From positions 1,903,001 through 1,967,000 of the forward strand of contig NZ_JAJDFY010000001.1 in the NCBI RefSeq assembly GCF_024704365.1: a stretch of DNA of 64,000 bases. The letters are read 5' to 3'. Under the pieces are notes generated by a model. The model had not been told where the DNA came from. It searched no databases and worked only from the letters and a program-made list of their open reading frames with translations. Below are positions 29,875 through 37,617 of this stretch, in pieces. The translations under genes were made by a program, and so were the position numbers. The first letter of the stretch is position 1. Every line of letters begins with the position of its first letter. The stretch comes from Thermomonas sp. S9 (GTDB taxonomy: Bacteria; Pseudomonadota; Gammaproteobacteria; Xanthomonadales; Xanthomonadaceae).

Positions 29875-30380
29875 CATCGCAAGCCAGCGCCTGGCCAGTC
29901 AGCGTCGCGCAGCGGTCCATCGCGCTGCTATCGCGGATACCGCACTCGCTCATCGCCTTCATCGGCCGGTTTTCGATCGCCGCCGTGTTCTGGCTGTCCG
30001 GCCAGACCAAGGTCGAAGGCCTGGCCATCAACCTGGTGAGCGGCGAGTTCCAGCCTGGCTGGCCGCACCTGTCGGACAGCGCGCTCGATCTGTTCCGCAC
30101 CGAATACGCCCTGCCGCTGCTGCCACCGGAGCTGGCCGCGCTGATGGCCGCAACGGCCGAGCACGTCTTCCCGGTGCTCCTGCTGATCGGGCTGGCTACC
30201 CGGTTTTCGGCGCTGGGGTTGCTGGGCATGACCGCGGTCATCCAGATCTTCGTGTATCCCGACGCCTACCCCACCCACGGCACCTGGGCGACGCTCCTGC
30301 TGTACCTGATTGCAAGAGGCCCCGGCGTGTTTTCGCTCGACCATTGGATCGCCCGACGCTGGATGCCGAACGGCTGCTAG
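29871..30380 (+). CDS. DoxX family membrane protein of the bufferin operon
   Basis: A 169-residue membrane protein with four helices: [20 protein letters not shown], then [32 protein letters not shown] and [20 protein letters not shown], matching DoxX/DoxD-like proteins. DoxX members regularly close bufferin operons. Proposed roles include redox or quinone-linked functions, not demonstrated. Start overlaps bufC by 4 bp. Confidence 0.85.
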   Translation: MTSQASAWPVSVAQRSIALLSRIPHSLIAFIGRFSIAAVFWLSGQTKVEGLAINLVSGEFQPGWPHLSDSALDLFRTEYALPLLPPELAALMAATAEHVFPVLLLIGLATRFSALGLLGMTAVIQIFVYPDAYPTHGTWATLLLYLIARGPGVFSLDHWIARRWMPNGC

Positions 30381-30391
30381 GATTGCACCGC

Positions 30392-31159
30392 ATGAATGCC
30401 GTGCTCTCCCGCCTCGGCGCCGGTCTTGCTGGATACCTGTCGCGCCCAGTCCACGTGCATGGCACCGCACCCGCGGTGCCCGCGGCGAAACTGCTGGCCT
30501 GCCTGCAGCCAGGCGACGTACTGCTGGCGGAAGGCAACAGCCGCATCAGCACCGCGATCAAATACCTGACCCAGTCCACCTGGTCGCACGCCGCTCTGTT
30601 CGTCGGCTTCGACGCGCTGCAGCAGGCCGGGCGACCGCCAGCGCACTGCTTCGTCGAAGCCGACATCGTGGAGGGCATCCGCAGCGTGGGCGTGGAGGAG
30701 TTCGCAGACCTGCACACGCGCATCTGCCGGCCGGTGGGGCTGCGGGAGGCGGACCGGCAGCGCCTGCTCCGCTATGCCATCGACAGGATCGGATACCGCT
30801 ATGACCTGCGCAACGTCCTCGACCTCGCACGCTACCTGTTCCCGACCCCACCGGTGCCGGCGCACTGGCGGCGCCGGATGATCCGCCTCGGCAGCGGCGA
30901 TCCGACCCGCGCCATCTGCTCGACCTTGATCGCGCAGGCATTCCAGTCCATCCGCTACCCGATCCTGCCCATCATCGAAGAGCGGTCCGCGGACTACGCA
31001 GACTGCCCAGGCTGCGTCGGGGAAATCCTGCAGGCCCGCAATTACAGCCTGTTCGTCCCGCGCGATTTCGACGTGTCCCCGTATTTCGCGGTGATCAAGC
31101 CTACGCTGGAGGGCGGTTTCGATTACACCGCCCTGCGCTGGGATGCCGGCGAGGCGTGA
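30392..31159 (+). CDS. YiiX/YebB-like permuted papain-fold cysteine hydrolase
   Basis: A 255-residue protein with the NlpC/P60-superfamily permuted arrangement: the His in LAEGNSRISTAIKYLTQSTW followed by SHAALFVG, an acidic FVEADIVEGIRSV strand, then the Cys in AICSTLIAQAFQSI. Such enzymes are amidases or lipid/peptide hydrolases of unknown substrate. ATG 30392 lies 11 bp after the doxX stop, so it may be cotranscribed with the bufferin genes, and it converges on the anti-sigma gene. Confidence 0.75.
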   Translation: MNAVLSRLGAGLAGYLSRPVHVHGTAPAVPAAKLLACLQPGDVLLAEGNSRISTAIKYLTQSTWSHAALFVGFDALQQAGRPPAHCFVEADIVEGIRSVGVEEFADLHTRICRPVGLREADRQRLLRYAIDRIGYRYDLRNVLDLARYLFPTPPVPAHWRRRMIRLGSGDPTRAICSTLIAQAFQSIRYPILPIIEERSADYADCPGCVGEILQARNYSLFVPRDFDVSPYFAVIKPTLEGGFDYTALRWDAGEA

Positions 31160-31176
31160 GCATCGCGCCTCATTCT

Positions 31177-31407
31177 TCACCGTCCCTCATCTTCGTCCGC
31201 TTTCCGTTCGCGCCCGGCCCGCGCCCTTTCATCGGCGCCCCGGGCGAAGGCGCGGGTGGCCTGTCGCAGCACCCCAAGCTGCCGATCGAAGTTGCGGCAG
31301 CCGCTGCACAGCACAAGGTGCATGCGCAGGGAGATCGCCGTCGCCAGAGGCAACGGATGCTCCTGGGATTCGGACATCAGGCGGGTGGCCTCTTGGCAGT
31401 TCAACAT
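31177..31407 (-). CDS. Zinc-finger (zf-HC2-like) anti-sigma factor
   Basis: A 76-residue protein starting MLNCQEATRLMSESQEH, with the H-x3-C-x2-C zinc site in LRMHLVLCSGCRNF typical of ZAS anti-sigma domains; the first Cys at residue 4 completes the site. No membrane segment follows, so it would be a soluble sensor, with a charged tail rich in Arg/Glu/Asp. Its start overlaps the stop of the ECF sigma gene, as usual for cognate pairs. A soluble zinc-thiol anti-sigma could sense metals or oxidants directly. Confidence 0.82.
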   Translation of the reverse strand: MLNCQEATRLMSESQEHPLPLATAISLRMHLVLCSGCRNFDRQLGVLRQATRAFARGADERARAGRERKADEDEGR

Positions 31408-32030
31408 GGCGCTTCTCGCAGGAACCAGTGGTTTTCGAGGCACTCGCGCAGGCGCAGTCGCGCGCGGTGCAGGATGACGTTGACATTGCCAACGCTCAGG
31501 CCGAGCGCCGCGCAAATCTCGGCGGTATCGAGCTCCACGAATTCGCGCATCATGAACACCTGACCCTGACGCCCTGGCAAATGCGACAGGCAGGTCTCGA
31601 ACACGCGCCAGAACTGGGCGTTCTCGATCGCGCCCTCGGGATCATCCCAGCCGCGTGGACGCTCGTCGCGCCGCCAGTGCCCGTTGCGTTCGAACAGCAT
31701 CTCCAGCACGTCCTTGTCCTCGTCGTCGCCCGCCAGCTGGCTGGCCTCGACGAGCCGGCTGCGTTGACGCAATACATCGGCGATCTTGTTCTTGAGGATC
31801 GCAAACACCCAGGTCTTGAACGCAGCGCGACCGGCGAACTTTCCAGCATTGGTCATCGCCCCGATCAGCGCCTCCTGCACCGCGTCCTCGGCCAGCTGCG
31901 CATCCGACAGCTGCAGGCTTGCAAAGCGCACCATCTGCACCCGCAACTCGGCCAAGAAAACCGAATCCCGCAGGGCATCCGTTGCGCTGGCCTGTTCCCC
32001 GGCCCGCCCGCTTCCTGCCTCACTCCCCAT
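31401..32030 (-). CDS. ECF-type RNA polymerase sigma factor
   Basis: A 209-residue sigma-70 factor with region 2 (LAEDAVQEALIGAMTNAGKF, then AFKTWVFAILKNKIADVLRQ) and region 4 (FVELDTAEICAALGLSVGNV then NVILHRARLRLRECL). An insertion of about 25 residues (DDEDKDVLEMLFERNGHWR) separates them. ATG 32030 has AGGGGAG just upstream. It lies at the end of an operon preceded by the same promoter motif found before arsM, arsS and bufA1, which suggests autoregulation and control of those genes. Confidence 0.88.
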   Translation of the reverse strand: MGSEAGSGRAGEQASATDALRDSVFLAELRVQMVRFASLQLSDAQLAEDAVQEALIGAMTNAGKFAGRAAFKTWVFAILKNKIADVLRQRSRLVEASQLAGDDEDKDVLEMLFERNGHWRRDERPRGWDDPEGAIENAQFWRVFETCLSHLPGRQGQVFMMREFVELDTAEICAALGLSVGNVNVILHRARLRLRECLENHWFLREAPC

Positions 32031-32250
32031 CCACTCCCCTCCTGTCGAGCTCGTTGCGCACCGCGGAATGACTGGCCACCAGATACGGCACCAGATAGTT
32101 GAGCGCCAGCCGCCAGCCATCCAAAGGCTGTCCATGCCACCAAGCACCGCCCTGATTGAGCAGATTCAGCAATGTACCGACGACCAGGCTGACGCGAACG
32201 GCCGCCGCCAGTATGCGCGGCGAGCACCACAATTGCAGACAGTCACGCAC
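32020..32250 (-). CDS. NrtS-like small membrane protein
   Basis: The 76-residue protein has two hydrophobic segments: AAVRVSLVVGTLLNLLNQGG and WRLALNYLVPYLVASHSAV. This pattern (VGTLLNLxNQG, then LNYLVPYxVA) matches the short nitrate/nitrite transporter NrtS family as I recall it. Its end overlaps the sigma-factor start by 11 bp. A link to nitrate is not evident from context; as a component of this operon it may have another membrane function. Confidence 0.6.
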   Translation of the reverse strand: MRDCLQLWCSPRILAAAVRVSLVVGTLLNLLNQGGAWWHGQPLDGWRLALNYLVPYLVASHSAVRNELDRRGVDGE

Positions 32251-32282
32251 GGCTCAGCCCCCGGAAACCTGGCACAAGCGGA

Positions 32283-32435
32283 TCAGCGTGTGGGACGGCA
32301 ATGCTTCCACGGGACCGCCCACGCCATCGCCATCAGGCTGGCCAGCCATTGCCCAACCTGGGCGGCGAGCACCTGCGGATCGACACAGTCATCGTCGCTG
32401 GCGAGCCAGCGTTGCAATGCATGCCTCCGCTTCAT
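32283..32435 (-). CDS. Small hypothetical protein (50 aa) in the sigma operon
   Basis: A 50-codon frame fills most of the otherwise empty gap between the oxidoreductase and the NrtS-like gene. ATG 32435 is 20 bp after the preceding stop, with no strong ribosome binding site. The sequence begins MKRRHALQRWLASDDDCVD, continues with a hydrophobic amphipathic helix (VGQWLASLMAMAWAV) and ends in a basic tail. No family recognised. It may be a genuine short peptide of the operon or chance. Confidence 0.4.
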   Translation of the reverse strand: MKRRHALQRWLASDDDCVDPQVLAAQVGQWLASLMAMAWAVPWKHCRPTR

Positions 32436-32454
32436 CTGCGTCCCCCCATGCCGT

Positions 32455-33582
32455 TCACGCGTATTCGGTCCAAATGGCGTCCGCAGGCCACTGCTGGCGC
32501 GCGATGAAGCGGCGATCGATGGCGTCCTTCCAGCGCCAGGCCCAGCCTCCCTCGGCGCTCAACCCGCCCCAGGACACGATCGCGTGCTGCGCACCGCAGG
32601 CGAGCAGATACAGCGAGCGCCGGCGCGGCCGGTAGGCGCGCAGGCGCCCGCCCGACAGGCTCGCCAACAGGTTGTGCGCCAGCACCGGGCCCGCGTGCAC
32701 GGCATGCACCCCGGAATGCGCCAGCGCCACGTCGGTGCGCCCGCAGACATCACCCGCAGCGAACACCTGCGCGTGCGAGAGCGAACGATGGCAGGCATCC
32801 ACTGCGACGAAGCCGCGCTCATCCAGCACCAGGCCGGAGCCGGCCAACCACGCGGGCGCGCGCCCGCCGGTCGCGATCAGCGCAAGATCCGGCTGCAGTG
32901 AACGCCCGTCGGCCAACAGCAGCCCCTTCGCAGCTCCGGCCGCCACCTGCCGCTCCAGCACGATCCCGGCCCGTTCCAGGCAGCACTGCGCACGGCGCCG
33001 TACGCCTGCGGCATGGCCGGGTAGCAAGCCGGAATCTCCGGCGACCAGCGTCAGTTCCACCTGTCCGACCTGACGCAGGGCCGTGCGGGCGGCCAGCGCC
33101 AGTTCGAATCCGGCCGCGCCGCCGACGACGACCGCCAGCCGCACCGGCCCGTGCGCGGACACCCCGGCGCGCCAGGCGCTCCATCGCTCCACGAAATGCG
33201 CCAGCGGGCGAACCGGCAGGGCGCGATCCCCCAGCAGCGCGAACCAGGAAAGATCGATCTCGCTGCCGACATCCAGCGACAGCAGATCGTAATCCAGCGC
33301 TCGCCCATCGCCCAGCACGGCACGCCGGCGGTCCGCCTGCAGGCCCGCCAACTGACCTTCGATCAGGGTCACGCCCGCCGCCGCGCACAGCGGGGCGAGA
33401 TCGACACGCAAGGCCTGCAGCGGATAGTGACCCGCGATCCAGCCGGGCAGCATGCCGGAATACAGGGCATACCGGGACGGCGTCACCAGGCAGGCCTCGA
33501 GCCCGCCGGGCCGCGCACGCGCCAGCGCGTGCAGGACGGCCAGCTGCGCATGCCCGCCGCCGGCCAGCAGCAGGCGTTTCAT
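32455..33582 (-). CDS. FAD-dependent oxidoreductase, NDH-2/SelD-N-terminal-like (TIGR03169 type)
   Basis: From ATG 33582 (MKRLLLAGGGHAQLAVLHAL) the 375-residue flavoprotein shows a FAD-binding N-terminus and RYALYSGMLPGWIAGHY. A second nucleotide-binding region (VRLAVVVGGAAGFELALAAR) and VFAAGDVCGRTDVALAHSGV follow. The pattern matches the pyridine-nucleotide-disulfide oxidoreductases that in other bacteria are fused to or encoded beside selenide-water dikinase; no selD is visible here. No redox CxxxxC motif is seen, so it resembles NDH-2-like quinone reductases. It is coupled to the short upstream gene by an ATGA overlap. Confidence 0.78.
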   Translation of the reverse strand: MKRLLLAGGGHAQLAVLHALARARPGGLEACLVTPSRYALYSGMLPGWIAGHYPLQALRVDLAPLCAAAGVTLIEGQLAGLQADRRRAVLGDGRALDYDLLSLDVGSEIDLSWFALLGDRALPVRPLAHFVERWSAWRAGVSAHGPVRLAVVVGGAAGFELALAARTALRQVGQVELTLVAGDSGLLPGHAAGVRRRAQCCLERAGIVLERQVAAGAAKGLLLADGRSLQPDLALIATGGRAPAWLAGSGLVLDERGFVAVDACHRSLSHAQVFAAGDVCGRTDVALAHSGVHAVHAGPVLAHNLLASLSGGRLRAYRPRRRSLYLLACGAQHAIVSWGGLSAEGGWAWRWKDAIDRRFIARQQWPADAIWTEYA

Positions 33583-33737
33583 CCGCACGCCAATCCAAAC
33601 CGACGCCACGCCGCCGGCGCCCCTTCGGGACCATCGCCGCCCCTGTAGCGCAAGCCAGCTTCGACTCCAGCCCGGAACGGGCGCGGCTCATCGACCATGA
33701 AGGCATTGGGCCTGGCCGGCAGGACGTTGGTGGACAT
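33579..33737 (-). CDS. Short leader gene of the sigma/oxidoreductase operon (52 aa)
   Basis: ATG 33737, preceded by GGAGAG, opens a 52-residue frame (MSTNVLPARPNAFMVDEPRP at the start, then Gly/Arg/Ala-rich) whose TGA overlaps the oxidoreductase ATG as ATGA. The ribosome binding site, the coupling and the position 33 bp after the putative ECF promoter support real translation. No family recognised. It may be a regulatory leader peptide or a small partner protein. Confidence 0.5.
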   Translation of the reverse strand: MSTNVLPARPNAFMVDEPRPFRAGVEAGLRYRGGDGPEGAPAAWRRFGLACG

Positions 33738-33769
33738 CGCGATCTCTCCAGGCTTCTCTTCCAGGGATT

Positions 33770-33796
33770 GGTCGCAACAGACACCGGATTCTTACA
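33770..33796 (-). promoter_or_regulatory. Putative ECF promoter of the sigma-factor operon
   Basis: Minus-strand TGTAAGAA (33796-33789), 15-bp spacer, GACC (33773-33770). The octamer is identical to the sites before arsM, arsS and bufA1, with a spacer one base shorter. It precedes the leftward set 33737-31177, which ends in the ECF sigma and anti-sigma genes, so activity here would be positive autoregulation. Confidence 0.58.
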
Positions 33797-33813
33797 GCGC
33801 CCCCCGGCTGGCC

Positions 33814-33834
33814 GCAGACGCGGCCTGCGTCTGC
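33814..33834 (-). terminator. Hairpin directly after the 33835-34122 gene
   Basis: GCAGACGC (33814-33821) pairs perfectly with GCGTCTGC (33827-33834) around a 5-nt loop, starting right after the stop codon. No T tract follows, so termination is only suggested. It would insulate the upstream gene from the sigma-operon promoter at 33770-33796. Confidence 0.4.
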
Positions 33835-34122
33835 TCAATCGAGCTTGGGCAGCTCGCGCACGGCCAGCTGGAAGGCGGTTTGCAATGCCGCCACGTAGGC
33901 GGGCGCGCGGCGCGTGCCGGCGTCCTCGATCGCGCTCTGCAGCCCCTTGACATAGGCCACCCGCAGCTCACGCGCATTGAACTGCTCGCCCAGCTCGCGC
34001 AGCGTGTGCAAGGCCGCATCGCGCACGTGCCAGTCCACGTTCGCGCCGGTTTCAGCCTGGCGCGCGAGATCGATCACCTTGAGGACATGCGGCGTGACCA
34101 GGCCGACGACGGTCGCTTTCAT
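33835..34122 (-). CDS. Hypothetical helical protein (95 aa)
   Basis: ATG 34122 is preceded by AGGTGA about 7 bp upstream. The protein (starting MKATVVGLVTPHVLKVIDLA) is predicted to be almost entirely helical, with a HEAT-like alternation in DWHVRDAALHTLRELGEQFN and VAYVKGLQSAIEDAG. No signal peptide, membrane segment or catalytic motif is visible and I do not recognise the family. It stands alone between pyrC and the ECF operon, both on the same strand. Confidence 0.6.
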   Translation of the reverse strand: MKATVVGLVTPHVLKVIDLARQAETGANVDWHVRDAALHTLRELGEQFNARELRVAYVKGLQSAIEDAGTRRAPAYVAALQTAFQLAVRELPKLD

Positions 34123-34200
34123 GGAGTCACCTGCGGGGGAACAGGAACGCAGCGCGACGATACCGCAAGCGCCATGGCTGGCGCACGCCAGGCAGGCGAT

Positions 34201-35283
34201 TCAGCCGGCCAGGTGCCAGCCCAGGGTTTCGCCCTGCGCCAGCGGCACCAGGGTGCGTGCGCCAAACGGCAGCTCGGCCGGGATCACCCACTCCTCCCTG
34301 CGCAGCGTCACCGTGCCGGTATTGCGCGGCAGGCGGTAGAAATCGGCGCCGAAGTGGCTGGCGAAGCCTTCCAGCCGCTCCAGCCGGCCCGCGGCCTCGA
34401 ACGCGGTGGCGTACAGTTCCAGCGCGTGCAACCCGGTGTAGCAGCCGGCGCAGCCGCAGTCGGCCTCCTTGTCGCCGCGCGCATGCGGCGCCGAGTCCGT
34501 GCCCAGGAAGAAGCGCGTGTTGCCGCTGGTCGCCGCCTCCAGCAGCGCCTGGCGATGCGTCTCGCGCTTGAGCACCGGCAGGCAGTAATAGTGCGGGCGC
34601 AGGCCGCCGCTGAAGATCGCGTTGCGGTTGTACAGCAGGTGGTGCGCGGTGATGGTCGCGGCGATCCCGCCCTCGGCCTCGCGCACGTAGTCGGCCGCGT
34701 CCCGGGTGGTGATGTGCTCCAGCACCACGCGCAGGCCCGGAAAATCGCGCCGCAGCGGGATCAGCACGCGGTCGATGAACGCCTTCTCGCGGTCGAACAC
34801 GTCGATCTCGCGGTCGGTCACCTCGCCGTGGATCGCCAGCACCATGCCCGTCTCCTGCATGGCCTCGAGCGCCGCGCGGGCGTGGCGCAGGTCGGTGACC
34901 CCGGAATCGGCATTGGTGGTAGCCCCCGCCGGGTACAGCTTCACCGCGTGCACGAAGCCGCTGGCCTTGGCGGCGCGGATCTCCTCCGCCGGCGTGTTGT
35001 CGGTGAGGTACAGCGTCATCAGCGGCTGGAAGTCCGACCCCGCCGGCCGCGCCGCCAGGATCCGCTCGCGGTACGCCGCCGCCTGCGCGGTGGTGGTCAC
35101 CGGCGGCCGCAGGTTCGGCATCACGATCGCCCGCGCGAACTGCGCCGCCGTATGCGGCAGCACTGCCTCCAGCGCTGCGCCATCGCGCAGGTGCAGATGC
35201 CAGTCGTCGGGGCGCGCGATGGTCAGCGTGGTGCCGGGTGGCACCGCGGCGGGCGCGGGAACGTGGTGGGCAAGCGAGGGCAT
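34201..35283 (-). CDS. pyrC: Dihydroorotase (class II, PyrC)
   Basis: A 360-residue zinc amidohydrolase of pyrimidine synthesis that closes carbamoyl-aspartate to dihydroorotate. The metal-binding HLHLRDG is at about residue 30 ([20 protein letters not shown]). The series continues with [31 protein letters not shown] (carboxylated Lys), the metal-site His in AIHGEVTD and [10 protein letters not shown], and [20 protein letters not shown] with the catalytic Asp. The length fits E. coli PyrC. ATG 35283 gives an N-terminal extension of about 20 Ala/Pro-rich residues. It stands alone on the minus strand. Confidence 0.93.
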   Translation of the reverse strand: MPSLAHHVPAPAAVPPGTTLTIARPDDWHLHLRDGAALEAVLPHTAAQFARAIVMPNLRPPVTTTAQAAAYRERILAARPAGSDFQPLMTLYLTDNTPAEEIRAAKASGFVHAVKLYPAGATTNADSGVTDLRHARAALEAMQETGMVLAIHGEVTDREIDVFDREKAFIDRVLIPLRRDFPGLRVVLEHITTRDAADYVREAEGGIAATITAHHLLYNRNAIFSGGLRPHYYCLPVLKRETHRQALLEAATSGNTRFFLGTDSAPHARGDKEADCGCAGCYTGLHALELYATAFEAAGRLERLEGFASHFGADFYRLPRNTGTVTLRREEWVIPAELPFGARTLVPLAQGETLGWHLAG

Positions 35284-35498
35284 GGGGGTTCCGGGGCCGG
35301 GGGGCTGACGCAATTTTGCCAGAGCAGGCGCGGCGCCTGACGGAACGGCTCTGCCGCGGTTCCCGCGGATGCCTGGATCGTGCGCTTCACCATGCCCAGC
35401 ACGTGGACGCTGGATATCCTGCCCGCCCGAACGATGGGCGGGTGCGCCTGCGGCGCGCTGACGCAATGCAGCGCCGCGTCAGTCTCCCCCTAACGGGG
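35284..35498. other. Non-coding interval between pyrC and the RAYT element
   Basis: This 215-bp interval, part of the roughly 310-bp gap before the RAYT start codon, holds the upstream region of pyrC and GC-rich sequence with several short palindromes (for example CCGCGG-type near 35350). I see no plausible ORF with a ribosome binding site and no RNA gene. Confidence 0.5.
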
Positions 35499-36295
35499 TC
35501 AGGTTCACTTCCCACGCGGATGCGACGCACACACCGACCCATCACGCCTGCCTTGACCGATGGGCCACCGGCGCCGCCCGGGCCAAGCTGCCGCCATGGC
35601 CCGACACCCCCGCATCGACCTCCCCGGCATCCCGCAGCACGTCGTGCAGCGCGGCAACAACCGCCTGCCCTGCTTCCTGGACGACGAGGACCGCGCCCGC
35701 TATCGCCAACTGTTGCGCGAAGCCCTGCTGGCCAGTGACTGCCGGCTGCACGCCTACGTGCTGATGGACAACCACGTGCACCTGCTGGTGACGCCGCCTC
35801 GGGCCGGTGCCGTCGGCCAGCTGATGCAGCGCCTGGGCCGCCAGTACGTGGGCCAGTTCAACGCCCGCCACGGCCGCACCGGCACGCTGTGGGAAGGCCG
35901 CTACAAGGCCTGCCTGGTCGATACCACCGACTACCTGCTGCGCTGCGCCCGCTACATCGACCTCAACCCGGTCCGCGCCCGCATGACCGACGACCCCACC
36001 GCGTTCGCCTGGTCCAGCTGCGCCGGCCTGTGCGGCCTGCGCGACGACCCGCTGCTGGCGCCGCATCCCGTGCAACGCGCCCTGGGCGCGGACGGCTATC
36101 GGGCGCTGCTGGCCGAAGCCCTGAGCGAAGAAGACCTCGCCGCCCTCCGCCTCTTCCTGCAACAGCAACGCGCCTACGGCCGCGACGCCTTTCGCGCGAT
36201 GGTCGAAGCCAAGACCCGACGCTTCGCCGGCGTGCGCCCCGCGCATCGGCCGGCCAAAGCCAGATCAATCATTGAAACGGGATAAGTGAACCTGA
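35499..36295 (+). mobile_element. RAYT element bounded by 12-bp inverted repeats
   Basis: TCAGGTTCACTT at 35499-35510 and its exact complement AAGTGAACCTGA at 36284-36295 flank one REP-associated tyrosine transposase gene. The left arm sits in GGGGTCAGGTTCACTT, a motif I associate with intergenic repeats in Xanthomonadaceae. The repeats would be the sites recognised by the transposase. The second arm begins just at the stop codon. Confidence 0.7.
35596..36285 (+). CDS. REP-associated tyrosine transposase (Y1_Tnp, RAYT)
   Basis: From ATG 35596 the 229-residue protein reads MARHPRIDLPGIPQHVVQRG, with the HuH metal motif in LMDNHVHLLVTP. The catalytic Tyr region is GRTGTLWEGRYKACLVDTTD followed by YLLRCARYIDLNPVRARM. 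These single-strand transposases of the IS200/IS605-like superfamily act on REP sequences and are usually domesticated. A C-terminal extension follows (EALSEEDLAALRLFL). It lies inside the 12-bp inverted repeats described for the element. Confidence 0.88.
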   Translation: MARHPRIDLPGIPQHVVQRGNNRLPCFLDDEDRARYRQLLREALLASDCRLHAYVLMDNHVHLLVTPPRAGAVGQLMQRLGRQYVGQFNARHGRTGTLWEGRYKACLVDTTDYLLRCARYIDLNPVRARMTDDPTAFAWSSCAGLCGLRDDPLLAPHPVQRALGADGYRALLAEALSEEDLAALRLFLQQQRAYGRDAFRAMVEAKTRRFAGVRPAHRPAKARSIIETG

Positions 36296-36379
36296 AAACT
36301 CATATCGCCGCCTCCTGGCGATGGCGGTACGTTCGTGGTTCCTACACAACGAGCGTGCGCCACGCACCAGGAGACGACG

Positions 36380-37396
36380 ATGGCACTGTATGCCGCTTGC
36401 GATCTGCATTCCAACAACAGCGTGCTGGCTGTGGTGGATGAGGCTGGCGCGCTGCGATACCGGCAACGCCTGCCCAACGACCTGTCCGTGCTCGATGCCG
36501 CGCTGACGCCTTTCCGCAAGGAATTGGCAGGCGTGGCGGTGGAGTCCACCTACAACGCCTACTGGCTAATCGATGGCCTGCAGGCGGCGGGCTACCCGAT
36601 GCGGATGGTCAACACGCTGGCGGTGCCCCAATACGCCGGCCTCAAGCACGGCGACGATGAGTCCGATGCACGCCACTTGGCAGAACTGATGCGGTTGGGG
36701 CTGCTGCCGACATCGTACATCTACCCACCCGAGCAACGCCCGCTGCGCGACCTGCTGCGACGCCGGATGCTGCTGATGCAGCAGTCGGTGCGTCTGCTGC
36801 AATCGGTGCAAGGCTATTGGGCGCGCGCCACCGGCCAGCGGCTATCGGCCAACGGGTTCCGGCAGCTGACCCGTCAGCAACTGAGCGACACCTTCCCGGA
36901 GCCGACCGAGTTGTTTGCCGTGGTCAGTCTGATCCAGATGTGGCGCGCCCTGCAGGAGAAAATGGCGGCGATGGAGACCTGGTTGGCCGAGGATACGCGG
37001 CGGCGACGCGAGCTGATCGCACTGCGGACGGTGCCGGGCATCGGCAAGGTGCTGGGCCTGACGATCCTTCTGGAGAGCGGCGAGATCACCCGCTTCGACG
37101 CCGTCGGCCAGTACACCTCGTATTGTCGGCTGGTGCCTGCGCTGCGCTTCTCCAACGGCAAGAAGAAAGGCACGGGCAACCGCAAGTGCGGTAATCGTTA
37201 CCTGGCCTGGGCCTGGATGGAGGCGGCCAACTTCGCAATCCGCTTCGAGCCAGGCATCCAGCGCTGGTATCAGCGCAATGCAGCCCGCAAGCCGCGTCTG
37301 GTCGCGCTCAAGGCCGTGGCGCACAAGCTGGCGCGCGCCGGCTATTACCTGCTGCGCGACGGCGGCGCGTTCGACGTCCATCGCGCCTTTGCCTGA
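36380..37396 (+). CDS. IS110-family transposase
   Basis: A 338-residue DEDD transposase. The N-terminal RuvC-like domain has MALYAACDLHSNNSVLAVVD (first Asp), VAVESTYNAYWLIDGL (Glu) and KHGDDESDARHLAELMRLG (Asp). The C-terminal Transposase_20 domain has RTVPGIGKVLGLTILLESGE and RLVPALRFSNGKKKGTGNR. ATG 36380 has CAGGAGACG upstream. IS110 enzymes recombine without terminal inverted repeats, guided by a structured RNA from the element's non-coding end. The gene appears intact. Confidence 0.92.
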   Translation: MALYAACDLHSNNSVLAVVDEAGALRYRQRLPNDLSVLDAALTPFRKELAGVAVESTYNAYWLIDGLQAAGYPMRMVNTLAVPQYAGLKHGDDESDARHLAELMRLGLLPTSYIYPPEQRPLRDLLRRRMLLMQQSVRLLQSVQGYWARATGQRLSANGFRQLTRQQLSDTFPEPTELFAVVSLIQMWRALQEKMAAMETWLAEDTRRRRELIALRTVPGIGKVLGLTILLESGEITRFDAVGQYTSYCRLVPALRFSNGKKKGTGNRKCGNRYLAWAWMEAANFAIRFEPGIQRWYQRNAARKPRLVALKAVAHKLARAGYYLLRDGGAFDVHRAFA

Positions 37397-37398
37397 CC

Positions 37399-37466
37399 CT
37401 GCACGGCCGCATCCTGGAACAGGGGTCTGGCACAACCATCCACTCTGAAGAGGAGCGGCCGTGCAG
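37399..37466 (+). ncRNA. Candidate IS110 guide-RNA stem-loop region
   Basis: CTGCACGGCCGC (37399-37410) is perfectly complementary to GCGGCCGTGCAG (37455-37466), giving a 12-bp stem with a 44-nt loop directly after the transposase stop. Its location in the long 3' non-coding end is where IS1111-type elements encode their seek/bridge RNA. The same structure could simply terminate transcription, although no T tract follows. No expression evidence. Confidence 0.35.
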
Positions 37467-37617
37467 CCATCTTCCACCGCCCGTCGTCCGAGCCAAGCAA
37501 GGGTGGTCTTCAAGACCACGACTCTGAGGCGAACATGCCTGTGGACGGCACGACGGCAGACCGAGCGAGTGTTGGGCGCAGACTGCGTGGGCTGCGAAAG
37601 CGGCTAGATCCCGAAGG

